A stretch of DNA of 5,757 nt from Frankia sp. (GTDB taxonomy: Bacteria; Actinomycetota; Actinomycetes; Frankiales; Frankiaceae), in the NCBI GenBank assembly GCA_019689615.1, contig JADGHD010000341.1, forward strand, positions 1-5,757. Reading direction: 5' to 3'. Made by a program: the position numbers and the translations under genes. Positions 1 through 5,292 of this stretch are shown here, piece by piece. Within the stretch, counting starts at the first letter, position 1. Every line of letters starts with the position of its first letter. The notes beneath the pieces were generated by a model, which saw only the letters and a list, made by a program, of their open reading frames with translations, did no database searches and was not told the DNA's origin.

Positions 1-64
1 GCCCCCCCCCCCCCCCCCCGGGCGCCCCGCGGCCGGGCGCCCCGCCCCGCCCCCGGCCGCCCGG
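1..64. repeat. G/C-only window end with an 18-base C homopolymer (2-19)
   Basis: The first A or T of the window is at position 65. Positions 2-19 are all C, and the remainder to 64 is runs of C and G. On the minus strand, the direction in which reads would run off this end, it reads as increasingly G-rich and then pure G. This fits no-signal G calls of two-colour sequencing at a contig end, but a true glycine/arginine-rich coding stretch cannot be excluded. Confidence 0.7.
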
Positions 65-89
65 TCCCGGCGTTGATCACGTCGGTCAT
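1..89 (-). CDS. 5' end of third gene of the squalene operon (hpnE expected), cut by window edge
   Basis: An ATG at 89-87 overlaps the hpnD stop codon as ATGA, and an AGGGGG ribosome-site-like run (98-103) lies 8 bases upstream. The frame stays open to the window edge, giving 29 codons that begin MTDVINAGTGRPGAG and continue as a Gly/Arg/Pro/Ala tail. No domain is reached, so the product cannot be read from the sequence. In hopanoid clusters hpnC-hpnD is usually followed by hpnE, the FAD-dependent hydroxysqualene reductase, and the overlap with hpnD fits that, but this is inference from gene order. The distal residues come from a stretch made only of G and C ending in a homopolymer; they may be a sequencing artefact and should not be trusted. 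Confidence 0.5.
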   Translation of the reverse strand, partial: MTDVINAGTGRPGAGRGARPRGARGGGGG

Positions 90-1006
90 GCCGCGTTCCC
101 CCTGGCGCCGTCGGCCCGGCTCCCGGCCGTCACCGGGCGGCCGGCCAGGCAGCGGGCGGCGACGACCGCCTTCTCCCAGCCGGGCAGCGAGAGCCGGTGG
201 GTCAGCACCGGTGTCGGGTCGGCCAGGATCCTGCGGTTCAGCCGCAGGTAGATGCCGGCCATCGCGCCGCAGCAGGCGGCGCTGCGCCGGTCGAGCATGC
301 CGAGCAGGGTCAGCCCGCGGGCGTACCACTCCTCGGCCCGCGCGGCGCAGCTGCGCAGGTAGGCGAGCAGCGCGTCCTCCGGGCCGCCGAGCCGGCCGGT
401 GGCGTCGACCGACAGCTTCACGCCGGCGTCGGCCAGCTCGGACTGCGGCAGGTAGACCCGCCCGCCCAGCAGGTCCTCCCGGACGTCGCGGAGGATGTTC
501 GTCTGCTGCAGGGCGACGCCGAGGGCGTCGGCGATGCCGGCGGCGTCCGCGCGGCCCGCGGCCTCGGCGGTGCCGAAGATCCCCAGCGACAGCCGGCCGA
601 TCGTGCCGGCGACCAGCCGGCAGTAGCCGACCATGTCGTCGAACGTCTCGTAGACGCCCGGCACGATGTCGCGCTCGACGCCGTCGGCGAGCTCGATGAA
701 CGCCTCCAGCGGGATCGGGAAGCGCCTGGCCGCGTCGGCCAGCGCGACGATCACCGGGTCGGAGCTGTTCGGGTCGAGCCGGCGGATGTCCGCCCTGGCC
801 TGCTCCAGCGCGGCGCTCTTGGCGTCGTTCGGCAGGTCGCCGTCGCCGATGTCGTCCAGCCGCCGGGAGAACGCGTAGACGGCCGACAGCGCCGCCCGCC
901 GGTCCGGTGGGAGCAGGCGGATGCCGTAGGAGAAGTTCCTGGCCGCCTTCCTGGTGATCTCCTCGCAGGCGGCGTACGCCTCGGCGACGGTGGGCGTCGG
1001 GCTCAC
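86..1006 (-). CDS. hpnD: presqualene diphosphate synthase HpnD (squalene/phytoene synthase family)
   Basis: This 306-residue protein has the class I head-to-head prenyl synthase fold signature. The first aspartate motif is DDIGD at residues 51-55, after YAFSRRL; YETFDDMVGYCRLVAG covers about 119-134; the second motif is DVRED at 174-178, followed by GGRVYLP. The length is usual for HpnD. HpnD condenses two farnesyl diphosphates to presqualene diphosphate, the first step of bacterial HpnCDE squalene synthesis. The VAGxxG form after YC and the position second after hpnC favour HpnD over HpnC or phytoene synthase. The GTG start at 1006 is chosen because GGAGG lies 7 bases upstream, the start overlaps the hpnC stop as GTGA, and homology-like sequence begins a few residues later. 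The same frame runs open to 1501, but that extension is only the antisense-like shadow of hpnC. The last 20 or so residues are a non-conserved tail. Confidence 0.93.
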   Translation of the reverse strand: MSPTPTVAEAYAACEEITRKAARNFSYGIRLLPPDRRAALSAVYAFSRRLDDIGDGDLPNDAKSAALEQARADIRRLDPNSSDPVIVALADAARRFPIPLEAFIELADGVERDIVPGVYETFDDMVGYCRLVAGTIGRLSLGIFGTAEAAGRADAAGIADALGVALQQTNILRDVREDLLGGRVYLPQSELADAGVKLSVDATGRLGGPEDALLAYLRSCAARAEEWYARGLTLLGMLDRRSAACCGAMAGIYLRLNRRILADPTPVLTHRLSLPGWEKAVVAARCLAGRPVTAGSRADGARGNAA

Positions 1007-2097
1007 TTGGCCGCCTCCGGCGCGGACAGGGCCACCGGGACCGGGTCCGGCGTGGGCGGCGGCGGGTCGCACAGCGGGGTGAGCTGCTCGGCCGCGCGGG
1101 CGGCCGCGCGCATCGACGGCGCGAACGAGCGGGCGGCGACCCGCAGCGAGGCGGCGAGGACCCGCTGCCTGCTCGCCTTCGGCGGGCCGCCGAGCACGTC
1201 GTAGCCCGCCCGGCGGACCGCGTCGAGCGCTGCCCGGCCGCCGCCGATGAAGCCGGTGATGGCCAGCCGCATCCGCCCCTCGAGCAGGCTGGCCAGCGGC
1301 GCGCCCTGGTCGAGGATCGTGCGGGCACGGGCGACCTGGAAGGCCATCAGGTTGCGCAGCGCCGGCGAGGCGGTCGGCGCGTCGAGGTCGCTCTCGGCGA
1401 CCCCGAACGTCGCCATGTCCTCCTGCGGCAGGTAGATCCGGCCGGCGGCGTGGTCCTCGGCGACGTCCTGCAGGTGCTCGGCGAGCTGCAGGGCCGTGCA
1501 CACCCGGTCGGACAGGGCGACCCGGTCCGGGGTGGCCACGCCGAGCACGCCGAGCACCATCCGCCCGATCGGGTCGGCCGACAGCGTGCAGTAGCGCAGC
1601 AGGTCGTCGAACGTCTCGTAGCGGGTGACCCGCTGGTCCATCCGGTTGGCCTCGATGAGCCGGAAGAACGGCTCGGCCGGCAGGCCGCGGGCGCGCACGG
1701 TCAGGGCGAGCCGGCGGTGCACCGGCAGCCGCGGCTCGCCGGTGGTCCAGATCCGCTCCAGGTCGGCCTGCAGCTCGTCGAGCAGCGCCAGCCGGTCGCC
1801 CGGGGCCTCGTCGCCGATGTCGTCGACGAGCCGGGCGAACCCGTACAGGGCCTGGAAGTGCTGCCGGGTGTTCGCCGGCAGCACCTTGGGGGTGACCGGG
1901 AAGTTCTCCCCGTAGGCGGCGGTCAGCACCGTCTCCGTCGGGGTCGCGATGTCCGTCATCCCGGCCGGCTCGGCGGGTCGCCGGGACTGACCGCCCGTGC
2001 TCCGGGCGTCGCCCGCCGGTCCGGCGGCCTCCGACCGCGCCACGTCGCCCTCGGGGGCTGGCAGGGGGCCGGAGGTCCGGGCGTCAAGGGTGGTCAT
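1003..2097 (-). CDS. hpnC: hydroxysqualene synthase HpnC (squalene/phytoene synthase family)
   Basis: This 364-residue protein is the second squalene/phytoene synthase paralogue of the pair. Its conserved part begins near residue 60 (AAYGENFPVTPKVLP). It has the first aspartate motif DDIGD at 92-96, YETFDDLLRYC at 160-170 followed by SADPIGRMVLG, and the second motif DVAED at 211-215 followed by AAGRIYLPQEDM. ENFPV and the SADPxGR form are typical of HpnC, which converts presqualene diphosphate to hydroxysqualene for HpnE to reduce; the squalene feeds hopanoid synthesis at the membrane. The ATG at 2097 is supported by AAGGAG ending 6 bases upstream. An internal ATG at 1959 would remove 46 low-complexity residues and sits closer to the conserved start, but has no ribosome site. 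The C-terminal 25 residues are Pro/Ala-rich and not conserved. The gene overlaps hpnD by 4 bases. Confidence 0.92.
   Translation of the reverse strand: MTTLDARTSGPLPAPEGDVARSEAAGPAGDARSTGGQSRRPAEPAGMTDIATPTETVLTAAYGENFPVTPKVLPANTRQHFQALYGFARLVDDIGDEAPGDRLALLDELQADLERIWTTGEPRLPVHRRLALTVRARGLPAEPFFRLIEANRMDQRVTRYETFDDLLRYCTLSADPIGRMVLGVLGVATPDRVALSDRVCTALQLAEHLQDVAEDHAAGRIYLPQEDMATFGVAESDLDAPTASPALRNLMAFQVARARTILDQGAPLASLLEGRMRLAITGFIGGGRAALDAVRRAGYDVLGGPPKASRQRVLAASLRVAARSFAPSMRAAARAAEQLTPLCDPPPPTPDPVPVALSAPEAAK
1014..1018 (-). promoter_or_regulatory. ribosome binding site of hpnD
   Basis: GGAGG on the minus strand sits 7 bases before the GTG at 1006, inside the last codons of hpnC. It decides the hpnD start against a longer open frame and supports coupled translation. 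Confidence 0.8.
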
Positions 2098-2103
2098 GCG
2101 CCT

Positions 2104-2109
2104 CTCCTT
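2104..2109 (-). promoter_or_regulatory. ribosome binding site of hpnC
   Basis: AAGGAG on the minus strand, 6 bases before the ATG at 2097. It is the main reason to prefer the long form of HpnC over a start at 1959. Confidence 0.75.
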
Positions 2110-2306
2110 CGGGGGCGGTCAGCGCGCGCGGCGCGGCTCGGCGGGGCGGGCCCCGGTCGGTCCCACAGCCGGCGCGGTCGGCGTCGACGGTTCGGCGTGG
2201 CTGGTCGGTCAGGTCGGTGTGCGGGTCGCTGGCCTGCGCTGGACTGGGCTGTCATGGGTCGGGCGGCCGGGTCCGGGCCGGGCTTGCTGTGCGCTCCTCG
2301 GTCGCT

Positions 2307-2324
2307 CCCGGGCAGGCGCCCGGG
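2307..2324 (-). terminator. GC hairpin just after the dehydrogenase gene, possible terminator
   Basis: CCCGGGC (2307-2313) and GCCCGGG (2318-2324) are perfect 7-base arms around a 4-base loop, starting 7 bases after the stop codon at 2332. No T run follows on the minus strand, so it is not a standard intrinsic terminator. GC-rich actinomycetes often have U-poor hairpins at gene ends, so partial termination or RNA protection is possible. Confidence 0.4.
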
Positions 2325-2331
2325 TCTTCGG

Positions 2332-3162
2332 TCAGCCGAACACGCTCGCCAGCCGCCGGTAGATCGGTGGTGCCAGGCCGTGCACCCGCGCGGCCAGGGA
2401 CATCCACCCTGGCACCCAGACCTCGGGCTCGCCGTGCGCGACAGCCGTCAGCATCCGGTCGGCCACCAGGCCAGCCGGCAACGGCTTGGGCCAACGGCGG
2501 ACATACGGCGCGCCGCGGCGACGGAAGAACGGCGTGTCAACGGCACCTGGTAAACACAACGTGACGACGACGCCCCGGCCGGCGACCTCGGAGCGCAGCG
2601 CGTCGGCGAACCCGATCAGCGCCGCCTTGCTGGCCGAGTAGGCCACCTCCCCGCGCACCCCGACCGCGCCGGCGACGCTGCCGACCAGCAGGATCCGGCC
2701 CTCGCCGCGCTCGAGCATCCGCGGCAGGACCGCGCGCACGAGCATCATCGGCGACAGCACATTGACCGTGACCAGGTCGCGCAGCGCCGAGGGGGACATC
2801 ATCTCGAACGGCCCGGCCGCGCCGACCCCGGCCGAGCAGACCAGCAGGTCGATGTCGCCGAGCAGCTCGGCGGCGCGGGAGGCCACCGCGTGCTCCGCGC
2901 CGGTGACGGCCAGGTCGATCGCGAACCGGTGCCCGCCGGTGGCCGCGGCGACCTCGTCGAGCGCGGTGCCGTTGCGGCCGACCAGCAGAACCCGGGTGTC
3001 CTCATGGGCCAGCCGCAGCGCGGCCGCCCGGCCGATGCCGCTGGACGCCCCGGTGACCAGGGCGGTGCGCGGCGGCCAGGGAGCGGAGGTGGCGGCCCGG
3101 GCCCGGCTGATCACGGGGCGGGAACCCCGGTCGTGGTCAGCGGGACGGGAGCGCGTGCTCAC
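2332..3162 (-). CDS. short-chain dehydrogenase/reductase (classical SDR), substrate unknown
   Basis: This 276-residue protein has a Rossmann fold of the classical SDR type. The cofactor motif TGASSGIG is at 37-44, Arg63 in VGRN after the second strand suggests NADP(H), and the acidic AIDL is at 81-84. CSAG at 109-112 replaces the usual NNAG. The catalytic set is complete: Asn134 (VNVL), Ser162, Tyr175 and Lys179 (YSASK), followed by LPGAVDTPF at 204-212. The family catalyses reversible oxidation or reduction of alcohols and ketones; nothing shows the substrate. The start at GTG 3162 is chosen because GGAGGT lies 9 bases upstream; the frame is open back to a GTG at 3216, but that start lacks a ribosome site. 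About 30 basic, non-conserved residues precede the first strand. The neighbouring squalene genes lie 234 bp downstream on the same strand, so a role in lipid metabolism is possible but unproven. Confidence 0.88.
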   Translation of the reverse strand: MSTRSRPADHDRGSRPVISRARAATSAPWPPRTALVTGASSGIGRAAALRLAHEDTRVLLVGRNGTALDEVAAATGGHRFAIDLAVTGAEHAVASRAAELLGDIDLLVCSAGVGAAGPFEMMSPSALRDLVTVNVLSPMMLVRAVLPRMLERGEGRILLVGSVAGAVGVRGEVAYSASKAALIGFADALRSEVAGRGVVVTLCLPGAVDTPFFRRRGAPYVRRWPKPLPAGLVADRMLTAVAHGEPEVWVPGWMSLAARVHGLAPPIYRRLASVFG

Positions 3163-3171
3163 GCCTGAAAC

Positions 3172-3177
3172 ACCTCC
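3172..3177 (-). promoter_or_regulatory. ribosome binding site of the SDR gene
   Basis: GGAGGT on the minus strand, 9 bases before the GTG at 3162. It places the start there rather than at the GTG at 3216. Confidence 0.7.
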
Positions 3178-3247
3178 GGTCGCGTCATCTGCCCTCCCGC
3201 CATCCCGACCGGGCACCCTGCCTGTCCACCGGTGACGCGGGCGGAGA

Positions 3248-3265
3248 CCACGCGCTGGCGCGTGG
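3248..3265. other. perfect 7-bp hairpin in the SDR leader
   Basis: CCACGCG and CGCGTGG flank the loop CTGG. In an SDR transcript starting upstream it would form a stable stem about 70 bases before the ribosome site. It could be a leader structure or a terminator of transcripts from upstream; no T run follows on either strand. Confidence 0.4.
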
Positions 3266-3432
3266 CGGGATTGTCGGGCAAGGCCAGGCGCCTACCCGAA
3301 TCCCAACCGCTCACCAACACTCCGGCATCGTGAGGAGGCGACGCCGCACCCGCCATGGGCAGCACCATCATTTCACCGTCCCCCGGCGATCCCGTCCATG
3401 GTCGGGTGGATGACATCGCGCACCTGCCGGGG

Positions 3433-3468
3433 CGTACCCTGGCCGATACTCGTCCACCGAAGGGTACG
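3433..3468. repeat. 8-bp inverted repeat, possible operator or promoter element
   Basis: CGTACCCT (3433-3440) and AGGGTACG (3461-3468) are perfect inverted copies with a 20-bp spacer. Each arm contains TACCCT, which resembles a -10 box, one reading on each strand. No fitting -35 was found on the minus strand. An 8-bp repeat at this distance can arise by chance in a region this size. Confidence 0.3.
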
Positions 3469-3637
3469 GAACGCTCACCGGGAGCGCATCTCGCCGTCGT
3501 CCGCCTCGCTATTCATTCGATTTCCGCCCCGCGAATCCGGCAGCAAAGGCGCGGTCTCGGCCGGCTCGGGACACTGGTTCGACACGCGACGGACATAACC
3601 GTGACACCGGACGGCCAAGTGCCGCCGGCACACCCGC

Positions 3638-4414
3638 TCACCTGCGTCTGATAGTCACCGCATCGTCCGGCCGAACGGACGAGAAGGTGCCCGCCCGCGC
3701 TTCCACCGCATGTGTGTACGGACCTGCAGGGCTATAGAACGGACATGCCGAGGGGTCAAGTTCCGGACACGGAGTCATCTCCCGCACGGAGACGACCCTA
3801 CCGTCCCGGACAAACATGATCGAAAGCGGAGCCAAGGTGCGGTACATGTAGAACGGCATCCGCGTCGGCCCGTCGAACACGAAGATCATGCCCTCACCGG
3901 GCGGCACCGACGGGCGTCCCATAAGCCCGACCGCCCGCTCCGCCTCCGTGTCCGCGATCTCGGCACGGATGGTGATGTCACGTACGCGCACCACTGCCCG
4001 CGGCTCGTCCGACCGCGCGTTCACGCCACTGGACGTGATTTCGTCGCCCGCCTCCGCTGTCGAGGTCTCCGGCGGCTGACAGCCAGTGACCGCGCCACCC
4101 AGCACCGCCAGCGTGGCCAGGCACAGGGCCGCCGCCCGCCGCGCCCGTTTCGCCCGGGCCGCGGGCGAAGCGGCCCGCCCCGGCGGACGCCACCGGCCGG
4201 ACCGGCAGGGCCTCCCGGCGCCGGCGGCCCGCCTGGCTGCGCCGGTCGGCGCGAGGGCTACTCCAGGCCCGGCCTGCCAGCCGTCCCGCGCGCCGTCGTC
4301 TGGCCGCGCGCCACCGCCGGGCGCGCCTCCCGCCCGGTCCGCTCCCGGGTACCCGGCCCGCCCGGGGTCACCGGCCGGCCCAGCGCCGCCAGAGCGGCGT
4401 CCACGACCACGCAC
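3638..4414 (-). CDS. DUF192 (UPF0127) family protein, probable lipoprotein; start uncertain
   Basis: The C-terminal 115 residues are a DUF192 domain: AEIADTEAERAVGLMGR (151-167), GMIFVF (175-180), MPFYMYRTLAPLSIMFV (186-202, matching the family's F-W-M-K-N-T-x-x-P-L-D-I pattern), DGRVVSV, and HAVEARAG near the end. The family's function is not established. Ahead of it are a basic patch KRARR (89-93), a hydrophobic stretch (94-109) and a lipobox VTGC with Cys112 (codon 4079-4081), so the mature domain is probably anchored outside the membrane. The only canonical in-frame start is the GTG at 4414, with GGAGG 7 bases before it, but it overlaps the tetR gene by 157 bp and would put 111 residues before the cysteine, far too long for a signal peptide. 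The first 80 or so residues are Gly/Ala/Arg/Pro-rich and look like shadow coding. The real start may be non-canonical, or a base may be missing. It is probably co-transcribed with tetR. Confidence 0.75.
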   Translation of the reverse strand: MRGRGRRSGGAGPAGDPGRAGYPGADRAGGAPGGGARPDDGARDGWQAGPGVALAPTGAARRAAGAGRPCRSGRWRPPGRAASPAARAKRARRAAALCLATLAVLGGAVTGCQPPETSTAEAGDEITSSGVNARSDEPRAVVRVRDITIRAEIADTEAERAVGLMGRPSVPPGEGMIFVFDGPTRMPFYMYRTLAPLSIMFVRDGRVVSVREMTPCPELDPSACPFYSPAGPYTHAVEARAGTFSSVRPDDAVTIRRR

Positions 4415-5112
4415 CGCACGTCCTCCCCGATGATCGGGCGCGGCGGCCAGGTACCGGGCAGGTTGACCCCGTACCCGGCCGCGGCCGCGCCGCCAGCGAG
4501 GGCGTCCAGCGCGGGGCCGGCCCCGGCCGGGCCGCCGGACGCGGCCCGCAGCCGGCTGAACGCCGACCCCAGGATGCCGCTCTGTACCGCGCCGAGCGCG
4601 CAGCGTGCGCGCAACAGGTCGGTGGGTGTCGGCTCCGGCCCGGCGAGGGCCCGGACAACCTCCTCGAACAGGGAGATGAGGTCCTCCTCGCCGATCTTGC
4701 GGTGCACCACGGAGGGGTCGTTGACGAACGCGCAGAGTACGCTGCCCGGTCCGGCGAGCAGGTCGGTCATCCGTTCAAGGATCTCCTGGGCACGCGGCGG
4801 TGGGGTTCGCCGGACGAACGTGACGAGTCGGGTGAGTTCCGTCACGAAGGGATCGAGCAGGGCGTCGAGAATCGTCTCCTTCGACGGGAAGTGGTAGTAC
4901 AGCGCGGCCTTCGTCAGGCCGAGGCACCCGGTGATGTCCCGCACCGACGTGCCGGCGTAGCCATGCCGGCCGAAGAGCGACACCGCGGCGCCGAGGATCC
5001 GCGAGCGGGTGTCCGCCGGCCGCTCGGCGGGGTCGCGGTCGGCATGGGAGGTAGGACGTGGCGCCGAAGTCCGGCCGGTTAGCGGCCGCGTAGCGGCGTG
5101 GCGAGACAGCAC
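4258..5112 (-). CDS. TetR/AcrR-family transcriptional regulator, divergent from MMPL transporter
   Basis: This 284-residue protein has a TetR_N DNA-binding domain at about 35-85. TSVRDITGCLGLTKAALYYHF (55-75), followed by PSKETILDALL, gives the helix-turn-helix and the family's Y-Y-H-F signature. The rest would be the helical ligand and dimer domain; residues about 190-215 are a Gly/Ala-rich insert and the last 35 are a disordered-looking Arg/Gly/Pro tail, so the protein is longer than the roughly 200 residues usual for the family. The GTG at 5112 is supported by GGGAGG 8 bases upstream. Two identical-core palindromes lie between this gene and the divergent transporter, the classic arrangement for a repressor that controls itself and an exporter and is released by a ligand. 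The ligand is unknown. The 3' end overlaps the assigned start of the DUF192 gene. Confidence 0.92.
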   Translation of the reverse strand: MLSRHAATRPLTGRTSAPRPTSHADRDPAERPADTRSRILGAAVSLFGRHGYAGTSVRDITGCLGLTKAALYYHFPSKETILDALLDPFVTELTRLVTFVRRTPPPRAQEILERMTDLLAGPGSVLCAFVNDPSVVHRKIGEEDLISLFEEVVRALAGPEPTPTDLLRARCALGAVQSGILGSAFSRLRAASGGPAGAGPALDALAGGAAAAGYGVNLPGTWPPRPIIGEDVRCVVVDAALAALGRPVTPGGPGTRERTGREARPAVARGQTTARGTAGRPGLE

Positions 5113-5120
5113 GGCTTCGC

Positions 5121-5126
5121 CCTCCC
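5121..5126 (-). promoter_or_regulatory. ribosome binding site of the tetR gene
   Basis: GGGAGG on the minus strand, 8 bases before the GTG at 5112. It fixes the start of the regulator. Confidence 0.75.
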
Positions 5127-5144
5127 AGATCGATCCGGCATGTG

Positions 5145-5150
5145 ATGTTA
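5145..5150 (-). promoter_or_regulatory. probable -10 box of the tetR promoter
   Basis: TAACAT on the minus strand fits TAnnnT and lies 32 bases upstream of the tetR start, leaving room for a short leader with the ribosome site. No good -35 is seen; the -35 position (about 5167-5173) falls inside the first operator, so bound repressor would block it. Confidence 0.5.
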
Positions 5151-5162
5151 GCCTCCCGAGTG

Positions 5163-5182
5163 CCTACCGAACGATCGGTAAG
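5163..5182. promoter_or_regulatory. TetR operator copy 1 (palindrome)
   Basis: CCTACCGAACGATCGGTAAG is an imperfect palindrome: TACCGA and TCGGTA arms around ACGA. It shares 18 of 20 positions with copy 2, starting 27 bp further on. The ideal half-site is CTTACCGA; this copy departs from it at one base of the left arm. It covers the expected -35 region of the tetR promoter. Binding by the adjacent TetR protein is inferred from position and symmetry. Confidence 0.8.
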
Positions 5183-5189
5183 CTACTCT

Positions 5190-5209
5190 CTTACCGAACG
5201 ATCGGTCAG
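5190..5209. promoter_or_regulatory. TetR operator copy 2 (palindrome)
   Basis: CTTACCGAACGATCGGTCAG repeats copy 1 with two changes, at mirror-image positions of the palindrome, so each copy has one intact and one altered 8-base arm. Copy 2 lies nearer the transporter, so it probably governs the plus-strand promoter. That promoter is not clear; TACTCT (5184-5189) between the copies is a possible -10 box but has no recognisable -35. Confidence 0.8.
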
Positions 5210-5283
5210 TTCCCGCGCGAACGCTACTTCTGTCTCCTTCCTCACCCAAACCGGTCCCCATCAGGCCCCCGGCACTCGACCCC

Positions 5284-5290
5284 GGAGAAG
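5284..5290 (+). promoter_or_regulatory. ribosome binding site of the MMPL gene
   Basis: GGAGAAG ends 2 bases before the ATG at 5293 (GGAG core 5 bases before). It supports that start. Confidence 0.7.
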
Positions 5291-5292
5291 AC

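Larger units (their letters stand above)
2098..2331. other. intergenic leader between the dehydrogenase gene and hpnC
   Basis: These 234 bp contain no credible gene. They must hold the hpnC promoter unless the squalene genes are read through from the dehydrogenase. I looked for a -10/-35 pair on the minus strand and found none convincing. Apart from the hpnC ribosome site and the hairpin at 2307-2324, I see no structure I can assign. Confidence 0.5.
3163..3637. other. gene-free stretch upstream of the SDR gene
   Basis: These 475 bp lie between the SDR start and the stop of the DUF192 gene, both on the minus strand. Third-position GC of the frames here is lower and mixed, and no frame combines a ribosome site with recognisable protein sequence. 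The region contains a 7-bp hairpin (3248-3265) and a perfect 8-bp inverted repeat (3433-3440 and 3461-3468). The SDR promoter should lie here, but I cannot identify it confidently. Confidence 0.6.

Noticed and set aside
197..1204. Long plus-strand open frame opposite hpnD and hpnC
   Set aside because: GC-rich shadow of the squalene synthase genes; no ribosome site and no recognisable domain.
1007..1501. Upstream extension of the hpnD frame to an apparent start at 1501
   Set aside because: It lies entirely inside hpnC, translates to Arg/Pro/Gly/Ala-rich sequence, and the GTG at 1006 has its own ribosome site and a stop/start overlap.
1450..2553. Long plus-strand open frame opposite hpnC and the SDR end
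   Set aside because: Crosses two real genes and their spacer antisense; composition is that of a shadow frame.
3163..3216. Earlier GTG start of the SDR gene at 3216
   Set aside because: No ribosome site before it, whereas GGAGGT lies 9 bases before the GTG at 3162; the added residues are not SDR-like.
3619..3631. Short palindrome GTGCCG-C-CGGCAC after the DUF192 stop as a terminator
   Set aside because: As RNA only 4 pairs can form around a usable loop and no T run follows; too weak to call.
3355..3651. 98-codon plus-strand frame in the gene-free stretch
   Set aside because: The nearest GAGGAGG is about 16 bases from the ATG, codon use is mixed, no family is recognisable, and it runs into the DUF192 3' end.
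3710..4897. 395-codon plus-strand open frame opposite DUF192 and tetR
   Set aside because: The minus-strand proteins have clear family motifs through this region; the plus-strand protein is Arg/Pro/Ala/Ser-rich without motifs.
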